Shown piece by piece: positions 52,639 to 61,735 of a DNA stretch of 64,000 bases. The notes under the pieces were generated by a model that saw only the letters and a list, made by a program, of their open reading frames with translations, searched no databases and had not been told where the DNA came from. Both the position numbers and the translations under genes were made by a program. The DNA comes from Bacillota bacterium (lineage in GTDB: Bacteria; Bacillota_E; JAJZYS01; JAJYTV01). How positions within the stretch are numbered: position 1 is the stretch's first letter; every line of letters begins with the position of its first letter. Where the stretch lies: the NCBI GenBank assembly GCA_021845645.1, contig JAJZVM010000001.1, forward strand, positions 186,001 to 250,000. Direction: 5' to 3'.

Positions 52639-54165
52639 CTATCCAGGTGGAGTGCATGCCAAGGCGGCCAATTCGCGCATCTCCTCCTCCTCGACCCGGA
52701 CCACCTCGCACTGGCCGAGCCGCCGCGGCACCACGATGCGCAGACTGTGGCTACCATGCTTCTTGTCGTGCACGAGGTACTCCCAGAGCCGGTCCGGATC
52801 GCTCTGGTAGTAGGTCGGCAGGCCGAGGCGCCGCAGCACCTCGAGGACGTCCCGGGCATGCTTGAACGCATAGCGCCGCTCGGCGAGGCGCGCCACAGCC
52901 GCAAGCCCGATCGCGACCGAGCGCCCGTGCGACAGCTGGTAGCCGCTCGCCGCCTCGACCGCGTGGCCCGCGGTATGACCGAGGTTGAGCTTGGCGCGCT
53001 CCCCGGCCTCTCTCGGATCCAGGGCGACCAGCCGGAGCTTGGCCTGCGCCGCCCGCTCGAGGGCAAAGTCCAGGGCAGAACCCGCCGGCGGCCTGCGCCA
53101 CGCGGCGCAGGCGGCGAAGAGTTCGGCATCCAGGCCGACACCACACTTCACCACCTCCGCCAGGCCGTCGCGGAACTGCGGAAGCGGCAGCGTGCGCAGC
53201 GTCTCGGGGTCCACCAGCGTGGCACGCGCAGGGTAGAAGGCGCCGACCAGGTTCTTGCCCTCCGGCAGGTTGATCCCAGTCTTGCCGCCCAACGCGGCGT
53301 CCGCCTGTCCCACGACCGTCGTGGGCACGAGCACGAGCGGCACGCCCCGCATGTAGCTCGCCGCAAGGAACCCGCCGAGGTCGGTGACGGCCCCGCCCCC
53401 GACGGCCACCACGGCTTCGTCGCGCGTCATCGCGAGCGAGGCCATGCGGCGTACGAGCCCTTCGTACACGGCGAAGGCCTTGGCCTCCTCGCCGTCCGGC
53501 ACCACCTCGAGTGTCACCTGCCGCTCGCCGTAGCGCAGCGTGTCCGTGAGCGACCTGGCCCAGCCCTCCACGAGCGGGGGCTGCGTCAGGAGAAGACTGC
53601 GGCCGAAGCCGGTGAAGGAGCCCGCGAAGCGTCGCGCGCCGCGCCCGAAATAGACGTTGCGCTCAAGGCGCCGCAGGGCGAGGAAGTCCACGATGCGTTC
53701 GACGGCGCGGGATGGCGCCGACTCGGTCCAGAACCACGCCTCGGCCACCTCCTCGTAGAGGGGCAGCCGGTCGCGTCGCAGCACCTGCAGGCGGTCGGCG
53801 GGGTTCGGCGCCAGGACGGGACGGCCGCGTCCGCCGCGCAGGCGCGCGAGCAGCTGCGGATCCCTGGCGGTCAGGCCGAGTACCCGCACCTCGCGCAGCA
53901 GTCGCCGGTTGTCCGGCCGCAGCACGGTGCCGCCGCCGGTGGACACGACGCGGTCGCCTCCGGAGAGCGCCTCGCGCAGCGAGCGCGTCTCCTCGTCGCG
54001 GAATGCCGCCTCTCCCAGGCGCTCATAGAGCTCGGCGGCGGGCAGGCCCAGGCGCTCGTGCAGCATCTGGTCGGTGTCGAGAAAGGCGTAGCCGAGCCGC
54101 TCGGCAAGTTCCCGGCCGATGCGCGTCTTCCCGGCGCCCGGCAGGCCGACGAGTGCAATGATCAC
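52639..54165 (-). CDS. aroKB: Shikimate kinase / 3-dehydroquinate synthase fusion
   Basis: 508 aa. Residues 1 to about 165 are shikimate kinase: Walker A GLPGAGKTRIG, DTDQMLHE, FRDEET and STGGGTVLRPDN. From about 170 the dehydroquinate synthase domain shows VVAVGGGAVTDLGGFLAASYMRG, TTVVGQADAALGGKTGIN, EVVKCG and LGHTAGHAVE with metal and NAD ligands. It provides steps two and five of the shikimate pathway in one chain. ATGA overlap with aroC. Confidence 0.95.
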   Translation of the reverse strand: MIIALVGLPGAGKTRIGRELAERLGYAFLDTDQMLHERLGLPAAELYERLGEAAFRDEETRSLREALSGGDRVVSTGGGTVLRPDNRRLLREVRVLGLTARDPQLLARLRGGRGRPVLAPNPADRLQVLRRDRLPLYEEVAEAWFWTESAPSRAVERIVDFLALRRLERNVYFGRGARRFAGSFTGFGRSLLLTQPPLVEGWARSLTDTLRYGERQVTLEVVPDGEEAKAFAVYEGLVRRMASLAMTRDEAVVAVGGGAVTDLGGFLAASYMRGVPLVLVPTTVVGQADAALGGKTGINLPEGKNLVGAFYPARATLVDPETLRTLPLPQFRDGLAEVVKCGVGLDAELFAACAAWRRPPAGSALDFALERAAQAKLRLVALDPREAGERAKLNLGHTAGHAVEAASGYQLSHGRSVAIGLAAVARLAERRYAFKHARDVLEVLRRLGLPTYYQSDPDRLWEYLVHDKKHGSHSLRIVVPRRLGQCEVVRVEEEEMRELAALACTPPG

Positions 54166-55301
54166 GGGCGGATCCGCCCGAGGTAATGGCGGTAGGCGGC
54201 CTCGACGTCCTCCAGGGCGTCGCCCGAGAACTTCTCAAGGAAGAGCTCTGCGAGCACGAGGGCCATCACCGCCTCAAGCACGACGCCGGCCGCCGGCACG
54301 GCCGTGATGTCCGACCGCTCGACCTGCGCCAGGAATTCCTCCTTCGTCTCCATGTCGACCGATCGCAGCGGCCTGTGCAGGGAACTCAGCGGCTTCATCG
54401 CGGCGCGCACCCAAACCGGCTGTCCTGTCGAGATGCCACCCTCGCTGCCGCCTGAGCGGTTCGAATGCCGCGTAAAGCCCTCGGGGGCGTCGTAGAAGAT
54501 CTCGTCGTGCACCAGCGACCCAGGCTGGCCCGCGGCCCAGCTCGCCGCGCCGATCTCGAGCCCCTTGATCGCAGGCACCGACAGCATGGCCTGGCCGAGC
54601 CTGCCGTCCAGCTTTCGGTCCCAGTGCACGTGCGCGCCGAGCCCCACCGGCACGCCAAGGGCCTGTACCTCGACGACGCCGCCGAGGGTGTCGCCCTTCA
54701 GGCGCGCGTCGTCGATCGCCTGCATCATCGCCTGCTCCGCAAGCGGATCGGCACACCGGACAGGCGAGCGGTCGATCGCCTCGATGTCGAGGGTGGCGGG
54801 CGGCGATGCCGTCACGCCGCCCAGAGCGACGACGTGCGAGACGATCTCGATCCCGAAGTGGCGCAGGAGGGCCTTCGCGATCGCGCCCAGCGCCACGCGC
54901 ATCGCCGTCTCGCGCGCCGATGCCCGCTCGAGGATGTCGCGGGCGTCGCGGCGGCCGTACTTGAGGGCGCCAGCCAGGTCGGCATGGCCCGGCCTGGGAC
55001 GCGTGAAGGCGGGCCCGGTCTCCGGCCCCTCGGAGGCCATGCGCTGCTGCCAGCGCGCAAAGTCCCGGTTCCTGATCAGGAGGGCGATCGGTGACCCGAG
55101 TGTCTCGCCGAAGCGCACCCCGGCGAGCCATTCGATCTCGTCCCGCTCGATGCGCATGCGCTGCCCGCGGCCGTACCCGCCCTGGCGGCGCAGGAGCTCG
55201 CGGTTCACGGCCTCAGCCGATAGGTGCAGCCCCGCCGGCATGCCCTCGAGCACGCCGACGAGCGCGGGTCCGTGAGACTCTCCGGCGGTAAGATAGCGCA
55301 A
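54162..55301 (-). CDS. aroC: Chorismate synthase
   Basis: 379 aa FMN-dependent enzyme. RYLTAGESHGPALVG at the start, then GYGRGQRMRIE, RPGHADLAGALKYGRRDARDILERASARETA (key parts RPGHADL and RASARET) and SGGSEGGISTGQPVWVRAA are family signatures. TTG start at 55301 with GAGGAGGG six bases upstream. It makes chorismate, the end of the pathway. It lies 12 bases after aroE. Confidence 0.97.
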   Translation of the reverse strand: MRYLTAGESHGPALVGVLEGMPAGLHLSAEAVNRELLRRQGGYGRGQRMRIERDEIEWLAGVRFGETLGSPIALLIRNRDFARWQQRMASEGPETGPAFTRPRPGHADLAGALKYGRRDARDILERASARETAMRVALGAIAKALLRHFGIEIVSHVVALGGVTASPPATLDIEAIDRSPVRCADPLAEQAMMQAIDDARLKGDTLGGVVEVQALGVPVGLGAHVHWDRKLDGRLGQAMLSVPAIKGLEIGAASWAAGQPGSLVHDEIFYDAPEGFTRHSNRSGGSEGGISTGQPVWVRAAMKPLSSLHRPLRSVDMETKEEFLAQVERSDITAVPAAGVVLEAVMALVLAELFLEKFSGDALEDVEAAYRHYLGRIRP

Positions 55302-55313
55302 TGCCGACCCTCC

Positions 55314-56123
55314 TCAGGACGCGGATGTGCTGGCCAGGGCCGTCTGCAGGGCCGACGCCATCGCCTTGTGGGGCGGGTCCTCGTCGAACCAGAGTCGCCA
55401 GGAGAGCAGGGCTTGTCCGAGCAGCATGCCGCCGCCGCCGATCGTGCGGCAGCCGCGCTGCCGGGCGAGGCGCAGGAGCCGCGTGGGCTGGGGCCGGTAG
55501 ATGAGGTCGTAGACGATGGCCCCCTGGGGCAGGTGCTGCTCGTCGAGCGGGCTGTCGTCGGGAGAGCTCCCGACGGTCGTCGCATTGACGACGAGATCGA
55601 CATCCGCATGTAGGCCGCGCTGGCGCCAGTCGAACGTCTCGGCGCCGAATTCCCTGCCCATGCGTCCGAGCATCTCGCGGTTGCGACCTGCAACCCGCAG
55701 CCTGACCCCCTCCCGCACCAGGACGGCGCAGACGGCGAGCGCGGCGCCGCCCGTGCCGAGCACGAGCGCCGTGCCGATCGGCCGCGAGAGCGCCTCGAGG
55801 GGTTGCCAGAAGCCGTCGGCGTCGGTGTTGTGTCCCTCCCAGCCACCGCTGGTGCGCCGCAGCACATTCACCGCGCCGATCCTGCGCGCCCAGGGATCGA
55901 GGCGCATGACCATCTGAGCTGCGGCCTGCTTGTACGGCTTCGTGACGTTGGCCCCCCGCGCCCCGAGCAGGTGCAGGCCTCGCAGGGCGACGCCGAGGTC
56001 GTCGGCGCCGACGTCCCAGAGCATGTACTGCCCCTCTCGCCCGGTCGCCTTGAGGGCCGCCGCGTACAGTGGCGGCGAGAGCGATCCTTCGATGCCGTGA
56101 CCGAACAGGCCGAGCAGTTCCAC
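55314..56123 (-). CDS. aroE: Shikimate 5-dehydrogenase
   Basis: 269 aa from GTG 56123, seven bases after AAGGCGG; the frame is open for 14 codons more. HGIEGSLSPPLYAAAL binds shikimate, GANVTKPYK carries the catalytic Lys, NTDADGF the Asp, and VLGTGGAALAV binds NADP. It reduces 3-dehydroshikimate. It lies 90 bases downstream of yqeG, the same order as in Bacillus except that yqeH is missing between them. Confidence 0.93.
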   Translation of the reverse strand: MELLGLFGHGIEGSLSPPLYAAALKATGREGQYMLWDVGADDLGVALRGLHLLGARGANVTKPYKQAAAQMVMRLDPWARRIGAVNVLRRTSGGWEGHNTDADGFWQPLEALSRPIGTALVLGTGGAALAVCAVLVREGVRLRVAGRNREMLGRMGREFGAETFDWRQRGLHADVDLVVNATTVGSSPDDSPLDEQHLPQGAIVYDLIYRPQPTRLLRLARQRGCRTIGGGGMLLGQALLSWRLWFDEDPPHKAMASALQTALASTSAS

Positions 56124-56213
56124 CGCCGCACCGCCTTGCACCCGTGATCGATGGAACAAGAACACCTGACGCCGCGGGCGGGGCCCGGTGGCGCCAGGTC
56201 GCCAGCGACCGCG

Positions 56214-56735
56214 CTAGCCGGCGCTCGACGGCATGCGCAGACCGCCGCGCTCGAAGTGATGCAGGACGACGTCCTCGAGATGCCGCACGGCCTTCGTGCC
56301 GAAGAACTCCTGACGCGTCAAGGGCGTCACCAGGATGGTGAACAGACCGACGCGGTTGCCGCCGAGGATGTCGGTGAACACCTGGTCGCCGATCACCGCC
56401 GTCGACTGGGGCGTCGTGCCGAGCACCGCCATCGCCTTCTGGAATCCGCGTGCCGAAGGCTTGCGTGCGTGCGGAATGAACGGCACGTCCAGCCAGCCGG
56501 CGAAGTCCTCGACCCTGCCCCGGCCGTTGTTGCTGAGGATGACGGCGCCGATGCCGCTGCCCCGCAGCCGCTGGACCCACGCCTTCACCTCGCGCGTCGG
56601 TCTGGTGGACTTCCAGCCTGCGAGCGTGTTGTCGAGATCCAGCACGACACCGCGGATGCCCCGGCGGCGGAGCAGCCGAGGATCCACGCTCTGAACGGAC
56701 GGGAGGTACAGGTGTGGACGCAGCTTCGAGAGCAC
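56214..56735 (-). CDS. yqeG: YqeG-family HAD phosphatase
   Basis: 173 aa HAD subfamily IIIA protein. Motif I is VLDLDNTLAGW, motif II ILSNNGRGR, Lys in HARKPSARGFQKA, and motif IV VIGDQVFTDILGGN. PHLYLPSVQSVDPRLL at the start is typical of YqeG. GTG start with AAGGGG upstream. The substrate is not established for the family; phosphatidylglycerol-phosphate phosphatase activity is known for relatives. Confidence 0.92.
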   Translation of the reverse strand: MLSKLRPHLYLPSVQSVDPRLLRRRGIRGVVLDLDNTLAGWKSTRPTREVKAWVQRLRGSGIGAVILSNNGRGRVEDFAGWLDVPFIPHARKPSARGFQKAMAVLGTTPQSTAVIGDQVFTDILGGNRVGLFTILVTPLTRQEFFGTKAVRHLEDVVLHHFERGGLRMPSSAG

Positions 56736-56843
56736 GCTCTGACCCCTTCGCCGAAGTTGGCAGCATTATAGCACACTGCCACAGGTGCACCGCCGGTTGT
56801 CCGGCCTGCTCCGTGCGGTATATCTTAGAAGTGGTCCGGCCGG

Positions 56844-57503
56844 CTAGCCGTGAACGAGCGCAAAGCCTATGAGGCCGACGCAGAGCACGACGTACGCGCC
56901 GCCCGCGATCCGCGCGCGCAAGCCGCGCAGGCGGCGCACGCCGCCCAGCATGTAGGCGGCGAGGAAGCCGCCGACAAGCCCGCCGATATGGTCCCAGACA
57001 CCGATTCCGGGGTACATGAAGTCAAAGGCCAGGTTGAGCACGAGGATGCTGCCGAGCCAGCGCAAGAGGTAGCCGCGCAAGGGCCCTTGCGCTTCGAGAG
57101 CGATCACGCCGGTGGCGCCGAGCAGGCCGAAGATCGCGCCCGAGGCTCCTACGAGGACGGAGTACGGCGGGTAGGCCACGAGCGAGAGCAGCCCGCCCAT
57201 GACGCCGCCCAGAAGGAACAGGGCCAGGAAGCGGCGCCAGCCGAATGCCGGCTCCACCAGTTCGCCCATCACGAACAGGCTCCAGCCGTTCAGGAGGATA
57301 TGCAGCCAGTTCAGGTGCAGGAAGATCGCGGTGACGATGCGCCACCACTGCCCTTGCAGCACAAGCACGTTGACCTGCGCGCCAAGATTCACCATGCGCA
57401 TCAGGGCGGGTGAACCGCCGAGGCCGCCCTCGAGCACGTACATGACGGCCAGGACGGCAAGCAGACCATAGGTCGCCGGCAGATCGCGCAAGCTTCGTCG
57501 CAC
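56844..57503 (-). CDS. Rhomboid-family intramembrane serine protease
   Basis: 219 aa from GTG 57503, behind a run of seven G. Six or seven membrane helices. HLNWLHILLNGWSLFVMG, the serine motif VGASGAIFGLLGA and the histidine helix WDHIGGLVGGFLAAY give an intact Ser-His dyad. It cleaves membrane proteins within or near their helices; targets are unknown. It is downstream of yqeG in the opposite sense of the next small membrane gene. Confidence 0.92.
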   Translation of the reverse strand: MRRSLRDLPATYGLLAVLAVMYVLEGGLGGSPALMRMVNLGAQVNVLVLQGQWWRIVTAIFLHLNWLHILLNGWSLFVMGELVEPAFGWRRFLALFLLGGVMGGLLSLVAYPPYSVLVGASGAIFGLLGATGVIALEAQGPLRGYLLRWLGSILVLNLAFDFMYPGIGVWDHIGGLVGGFLAAYMLGGVRRLRGLRARIAGGAYVVLCVGLIGFALVHG

Positions 57504-57601
57504 AGGTGTCCCCCCCGGCCCATTGTAGCCGAACGCCGTGCGGCCCCGATCGCCTGCGGCCAAAACTCCCGCGACCCATGGCTGATGAAGGGAAGGATCT
57601 C

Positions 57602-58099
57602 ATGACCCGCTTCGGCATACCTGGGCCGGCTCTGCGTACGGGGCTCGCCGCGGGATTCGGAGCCGCCGTCGTGGCCTGGACCGTGTTCGTCGGCCTCGGC
57701 GGCAGCGGCGGTATGCCGCACGCCGGCAGCCTGCCGCCGCTGGCCGTGTTCCTTACGGACATCGTGCTCTTCGGCTACGCGGGCTTCCGCCTGCGCCGCT
57801 CTGGCCACGATCAGCCTACCGCGGTGTTGGGCGGGCTCGTCGCCGGGTTGACCAGCGGCCTGCTCGCGTCCTTCCCGCGCAGCGCGATCCTGCTCATGAG
57901 CCGGGGCTACATGCGCGTCCTGCAGGCCACACCGCAGCACGCCGACCCCACGACCCTCCACCTGCCCTCGGCGCCCATCACCGTGCTGTTCGCCCTGGCA
58001 GGGGCCACGCTCGCGAGCCTCGCGCTGGGGGCTGCGTGCGGTTCCATCGGCGGCTCGCTCGCACGGCCCTCCGACCGCGCCGAGGCTCAGCTGCCGTAG
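57602..58099 (+). CDS. Small membrane protein of unknown function
   Basis: 165 aa from ATG 57602 with GGGAAGGA five to six bases upstream. About four hydrophobic helices (around residues 10-32, 42-60, 72-95 and 125-150), separated by short polar loops; no motif that I recognise. It is divergent from the rhomboid gene and its last 13 bases overlap the converging asnB. Some TIGR04086-like or YIP-type small membrane proteins have similar topology, but nothing firm can be said. Confidence 0.6.
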   Translation: MTRFGIPGPALRTGLAAGFGAAVVAWTVFVGLGGSGGMPHAGSLPPLAVFLTDIVLFGYAGFRLRRSGHDQPTAVLGGLVAGLTSGLLASFPRSAILLMSRGYMRVLQATPQHADPTTLHLPSAPITVLFALAGATLASLALGAACGSIGGSLARPSDRAEAQLP

Positions 58100-59985
58100 C
58101 CGGCCCGAGGGGCGTCCGAGCGGCCCGCGGCGTCGTAGACCTGGCGCAGCCAGAGCTCCAGGGCAAGTAGGACGTAGACCTGACGGCCGTCCTGGCCCGG
58201 TCTGCCGTTCAGGCGGCCGAGCGCGGCCTCGACCGCCGCCGGGTCGAAGAGACCGCGCCCTTTCGCGGTGTCGTCGGTGAGCGCGTCGAAGGCGAGCGAG
58301 CGCAGCGGACCCGCGAGGAGGCGCGAGATCGGCGAGGGGAAGCCGCGCTTGCGGCGCAGGGCCGCCTCCTGCGGCAGGTGCCGCTTCGCGACCTCGCGCA
58401 GCACCCGCTTGCCCTGCCCGCCATGGAGCTTGTACGTCCACGGCAGGGCGTCGGCCAGCTCCACGACCTCACGGTCCAGATACGGCACGCGCGCCTCCAA
58501 ACCGAACGACATCGTTAGCCGGTCAAGCTTCAACAGGGCCTCGTCCGCCAGCCAGACTTCCCTGTCCACGCGCAGCATCGCCGCGAGCCAATCGCCGCCT
58601 TCGGCCTCGGCGGCCGCGAAGGCGTCGGCGGCAAGGCGTCCCGGCTGGTGGTCCTGCAGCAGCCTGCGCACCTCTGGCGACCACAGCGCCTGCCGCTCGC
58701 CGTCGCGCCAGCTCATGCCGATGCCCAGGTAGCGGTCGCCGAGGGACATGAGACTGCGGGCGGCGAGCCCGCGCCCTGGCAGGCTCGAGCTTGCCAGGGC
58801 CCGTCGCAGGCTCCTCGGGACGAGGCGGGAGAACCGCTCCACCACAAGCGGCTCGTCGTAGCCGGGATAGCCGGCGAAGAGTTCGTCGGCCCCCTCGCCG
58901 CTCAGCACGACAGGCACGTCCTGGCTCGCCCGCTCGGCGATCGCGCGCAGTGGGAGGGCGGTCGGGTCGCCGTTCGGCTCGTCGATGTCGTAGTTGAGCG
59001 CCATGAGGTGGCCCTCGGCGGCCGCGGCGTCGACCTCGAGCCGCGTCAGGGGCACGCCGTAGGCTGCGGCCGTCGCCGCGGTGGCGGCGAACTCCTCGCC
59101 CTCGCCGCCGAACCCCGTGAATCCCGCCGTATACGTCCGGAGCGCACCGCCAAGGGCATTTGCGGCATAGTGCAGCACGAGCCCCGAGTCGACGCCCCCG
59201 GAGAGAAGCACACCGATCGGCTGGTCGCCCTGCAGGTGGCGCTCGACGGAGCGCCTCAGGCGCCGGTCGAGTTCCTGCACGGCGTCCTCGAAGCTCATGT
59301 CGCCGCCGACGCTGCCCGGTCGGCGGATGTCCAGCATCTCGACGCGGGCGTCCGGGTGCAGGACGAGCGCTCTGCCGGGCGGCACGCGGCGGATTCCCTC
59401 GAGGATCGTCTGCTCCCCGACCGCAGTGCGGTAGAGCAGGTAGCGGTCCACAGCCTCCAGGTTGAGCGGCGGGACGTCGTCGCCCCAGGCGAGCAGGGCG
59501 CGAAGCTCGGACGCGAAGGCGACGCCATGGCGCGACTCACGCCAGAGCAGCGGTTTGATGCCCAAGGGGTCGCGCGCCAGCACGAGTCTTCGCCTCGCCG
59601 TGTCATAGAGGGCCACAGCGAACATGCCGCCGAGCTGCGTGGCGAACGTCGGCCCGAAGTCTTCGTAGAGGTGCACCACGACCTCGGCATCCGAGCCGCC
59701 GGCAAAGCGGTGACCGTGCCGCTCGAGATTCCGGCGCAGCTCGGCGTGGTTGTAGATCTCGCCGTTCACCACCGCCACGATCTGGCGGTTCTCGCTGTAG
59801 AAGGGCTGCGCGCCGCCCACGGGATCCACGATCGCGAGCCGGCGCATGCCGATCGCGACGCCCGGAGCGAAGTAGGTCCCCTCGTCGTCCGGACCCCGGT
59901 GCCGGAGGGCCTCCAGCATCCGCTCGAGTTCCTCCCTGGCATTCTGACGAGCGTCCCGCTCGACGATCCCGGCGATACCGCACAA
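58087..59985 (-). CDS. asnB: Asparagine synthetase (glutamine-hydrolysing)
   Basis: 632 aa. The true start is TTG 59985, nine bases after AGGAGG, which puts the catalytic cysteine at position 2 (MCGIAGIVER). An earlier TTG at 59994 would bury it. The class II glutaminase domain has RHRGPDDEGTY and VNGEIYNHAELR. The synthetase domain has the PP-loop LLSGGVDSGLVL and LSGEGADELFAGYPGY. It converts aspartate and glutamine to asparagine. Upstream sequence is an old mobile-element scar, so its promoter region may be rearranged. Confidence 0.94.
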   Translation of the reverse strand: MCGIAGIVERDARQNAREELERMLEALRHRGPDDEGTYFAPGVAIGMRRLAIVDPVGGAQPFYSENRQIVAVVNGEIYNHAELRRNLERHGHRFAGGSDAEVVVHLYEDFGPTFATQLGGMFAVALYDTARRRLVLARDPLGIKPLLWRESRHGVAFASELRALLAWGDDVPPLNLEAVDRYLLYRTAVGEQTILEGIRRVPPGRALVLHPDARVEMLDIRRPGSVGGDMSFEDAVQELDRRLRRSVERHLQGDQPIGVLLSGGVDSGLVLHYAANALGGALRTYTAGFTGFGGEGEEFAATAATAAAYGVPLTRLEVDAAAAEGHLMALNYDIDEPNGDPTALPLRAIAERASQDVPVVLSGEGADELFAGYPGYDEPLVVERFSRLVPRSLRRALASSSLPGRGLAARSLMSLGDRYLGIGMSWRDGERQALWSPEVRRLLQDHQPGRLAADAFAAAEAEGGDWLAAMLRVDREVWLADEALLKLDRLTMSFGLEARVPYLDREVVELADALPWTYKLHGGQGKRVLREVAKRHLPQEAALRRKRGFPSPISRLLAGPLRSLAFDALTDDTAKGRGLFDPAAVEAALGRLNGRPGQDGRQVYVLLALELWLRQVYDAAGRSDAPRAGYGS

Positions 59986-60099
59986 AAGAGGCAACCTCCT
60001 CCAGGTCTCCTGCCTGGCAGTCTACCCAACTTGGCTGAGAATCCAGTGAAGGCAGGCACTTTAGCAGGACATTCGGTTTATCTTGGTCGTCTGAAGCGG

Positions 60100-60409
60100 G
60101 CTGTGGCTTCTTGAGGGTGATCTCAACGACCCCATCCTCATGCACGATGATCTTGTCGCCCAGCCAGAACTTTAGGAAGCCGCGTTGTTCCTCGAACGTC
60201 GCTTCCTTCTGAAGTACCTGCCTCAACTCTCGCTGCAGGCTTCGGAGGTCTTTGATGGTGAAGTCGGCCGCCTTGGCCCGATGCAGGCGAGTCTCGGCTT
60301 CCCGTAGCGCAGCCCGGAGTTTTGAGTGCTCCTTCTCTACCACGGTCTGCTTCTTGTCCAATATCTCGGCAGAGAACCGGCCGCGCCCGCCGCACCATTT
60401 CGGAGTGCT
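60100..60409 (-). pseudogene. C-terminal fragment of a site-specific recombinase (probable)
   Basis: After a TAG at 60412-60410 the frame reads STPKWCGGRGRFSAEILDKK, a coiled-coil-like stretch rich in Glu, Arg and Leu, and then TFEEQRGFLKFWLGDKIIVHEDGVVEI-type sequence (key parts TFEEQRGFLKF and IIVHEDGVVEITL). That ending resembles large serine recombinases. No catalytic domain is present, and the frame runs on without a natural stop into asnB, so only the tail survives. A different element protein is possible. Confidence 0.5.
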
Positions 60410-60494
60410 CTACGATCCAGCGGCGGTTGCTCGACATCTTCGAGCTGCAACGCTTCCTGCCCGCGGACTAATCGGCGCCCTAAGCAGCACGACG

Positions 60495-60980
60495 TCACCG
60501 TCGTGCCACAACACTATTCTCGCCCCTAAACCCGCTCGTAGAGCGGATCTCAGCCCCTGGCTGGCGAAACTGAGGTGTGAGGGGCGTGTAGCCGAGGTAG
60601 TGGTAGCGTGCGATCAGTTCGCGCCAGAGCAGCATGTCGCTGCGGCGCACGACGAGTTCAAGGCGCAGATCACCAAGGTCCCGCCGTGAGCCGGTGATCG
60701 GTTCCTGGGGGTCGGAGGCCGTGGTAAAGGCAATGGGTTTGGCCGCGCCGCCACGGTTGTGCGCGGGGGGCGGCAGGACGATCAGCCCGTCGTTCTGCAT
60801 ACGCAGGAGCGCCTGACGGGCGGACAGGTCCTTGAGGCGGCCGTTGTCCTGCCGCCAGTCGAGCGCCTCGCAGAGCGCGCGGGCGATCGCGGCGCGGGTG
60901 GGATAGGTCTCGCGGTCGGCCAGGAGGCCTTGGAGAAGCTCGAGGTCTTGGTCTGCGAACAGGCGGCCGCAGTAGCGCAC
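60495..60980 (-). pseudogene. DUF4338 (DruA-like) N-terminal fragment
   Basis: 161 aa frame. It begins MRYCGRLFADQDLELLQ, with ALCEALDWRQDNGRLKDLSA and a NDGLIVLPPP helix end, the family N-terminal domain, then reaches YHYLGYTPLT and breaks into an unrelated tail. The downstream two thirds with the conserved ETFV and GTCY motifs are missing. It lies five bases after the IS66 fragment on the same strand. It is a second, divergent family member beside the gene at 9.1 kb. Confidence 0.75.
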
Positions 60981-60985
60981 AACGC

Positions 60986-61555
60986 TCAGGAGGTGTCCTC
61001 TCCTTGTTGCAGGGCAGGCCTCAGCCAGAAGCGGAAGCAGGCCAGGGCCTCGCCATGTGGCGGTTTGCCTCCCTGTTCGGCGCAGGCCTGCAGATACTCC
61101 TCCAGGAAGCGCAGCGGTTCGACGCCATGGAGCTTGGCCGTCTCGGCGATCGTCCAGATCACCGCCGCGAGTTCCGCGGACCAGGTCGCGCCGCTGCCGT
61201 AGAAGTTCTTGCGTCCGACGACGGGCGTGCGCAGTGCGCGTTCCGCCGTGTTGTTGTCGAGGGGGATGCTGGGGTCTTCAAGGAAGCGGGTCAGCCGGGG
61301 CCAGCCCCTGGCCATCAACGCGAGCGCCTTGTGCGCCTGCCGCTGCAGTTCAGGATCCGTCAGCTCGACGAGCAGGGTCTTTCGGATCTCCTGGACGTGC
61401 GCGATCACCTGCGCCCTGGCCGCTGCGTACGCGGAGGTGCCCGCCTCCTGCAAGAGCCACGCCCTGTGCAGACGATACAGCGCAGCGATGCGCTTCAAGT
61501 GCCACAAAAGATGTAGCGCAAGTGCGCGCCCTGCGCGTGGCGCACCGGAACGCAT
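60986..61555 (-). pseudogene. IS66-family transposase, C-terminal fragment
   Basis: 189 aa frame. LEDPSIPLDNNTAERALR followed by PVVGRKNFYGSGATWSAELAA and then IWTIAETAKLHGVEP is the C-terminal part of the IS66 DDE domain with the final Glu, and EYLQACAE matches the tail domain. The N-terminal zinc-finger region and the two catalytic Asp residues are absent. No terminal inverted repeats were found, so this is a dead remnant. Confidence 0.88.
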
Positions 61556-61735
61556 CGTCCATCCGGACGGTTAAGATGAGCTTTTTATAAGAACGCGATG
61601 CGCGGCCGGTAAAAAGCAAGATGTTTGCGCCTCTTGCGGGAATTTGGCAGGCAGCCGCAGGCAATCGGAGGTGGTCCTGGGGAGCAGGCGCCCCCAAGCC
61701 GCTGCAGGGATCCCGCAAGGGAGAGGAGAGAGGTC

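Noticed and set aside
60480..60510. 8-bp perfect hairpin GCACGACG/CGTCGTGC as an IS terminal repeat
   Set aside because: A local hairpin at the end of a truncated gene; no matching copy at the other side of the fragments.
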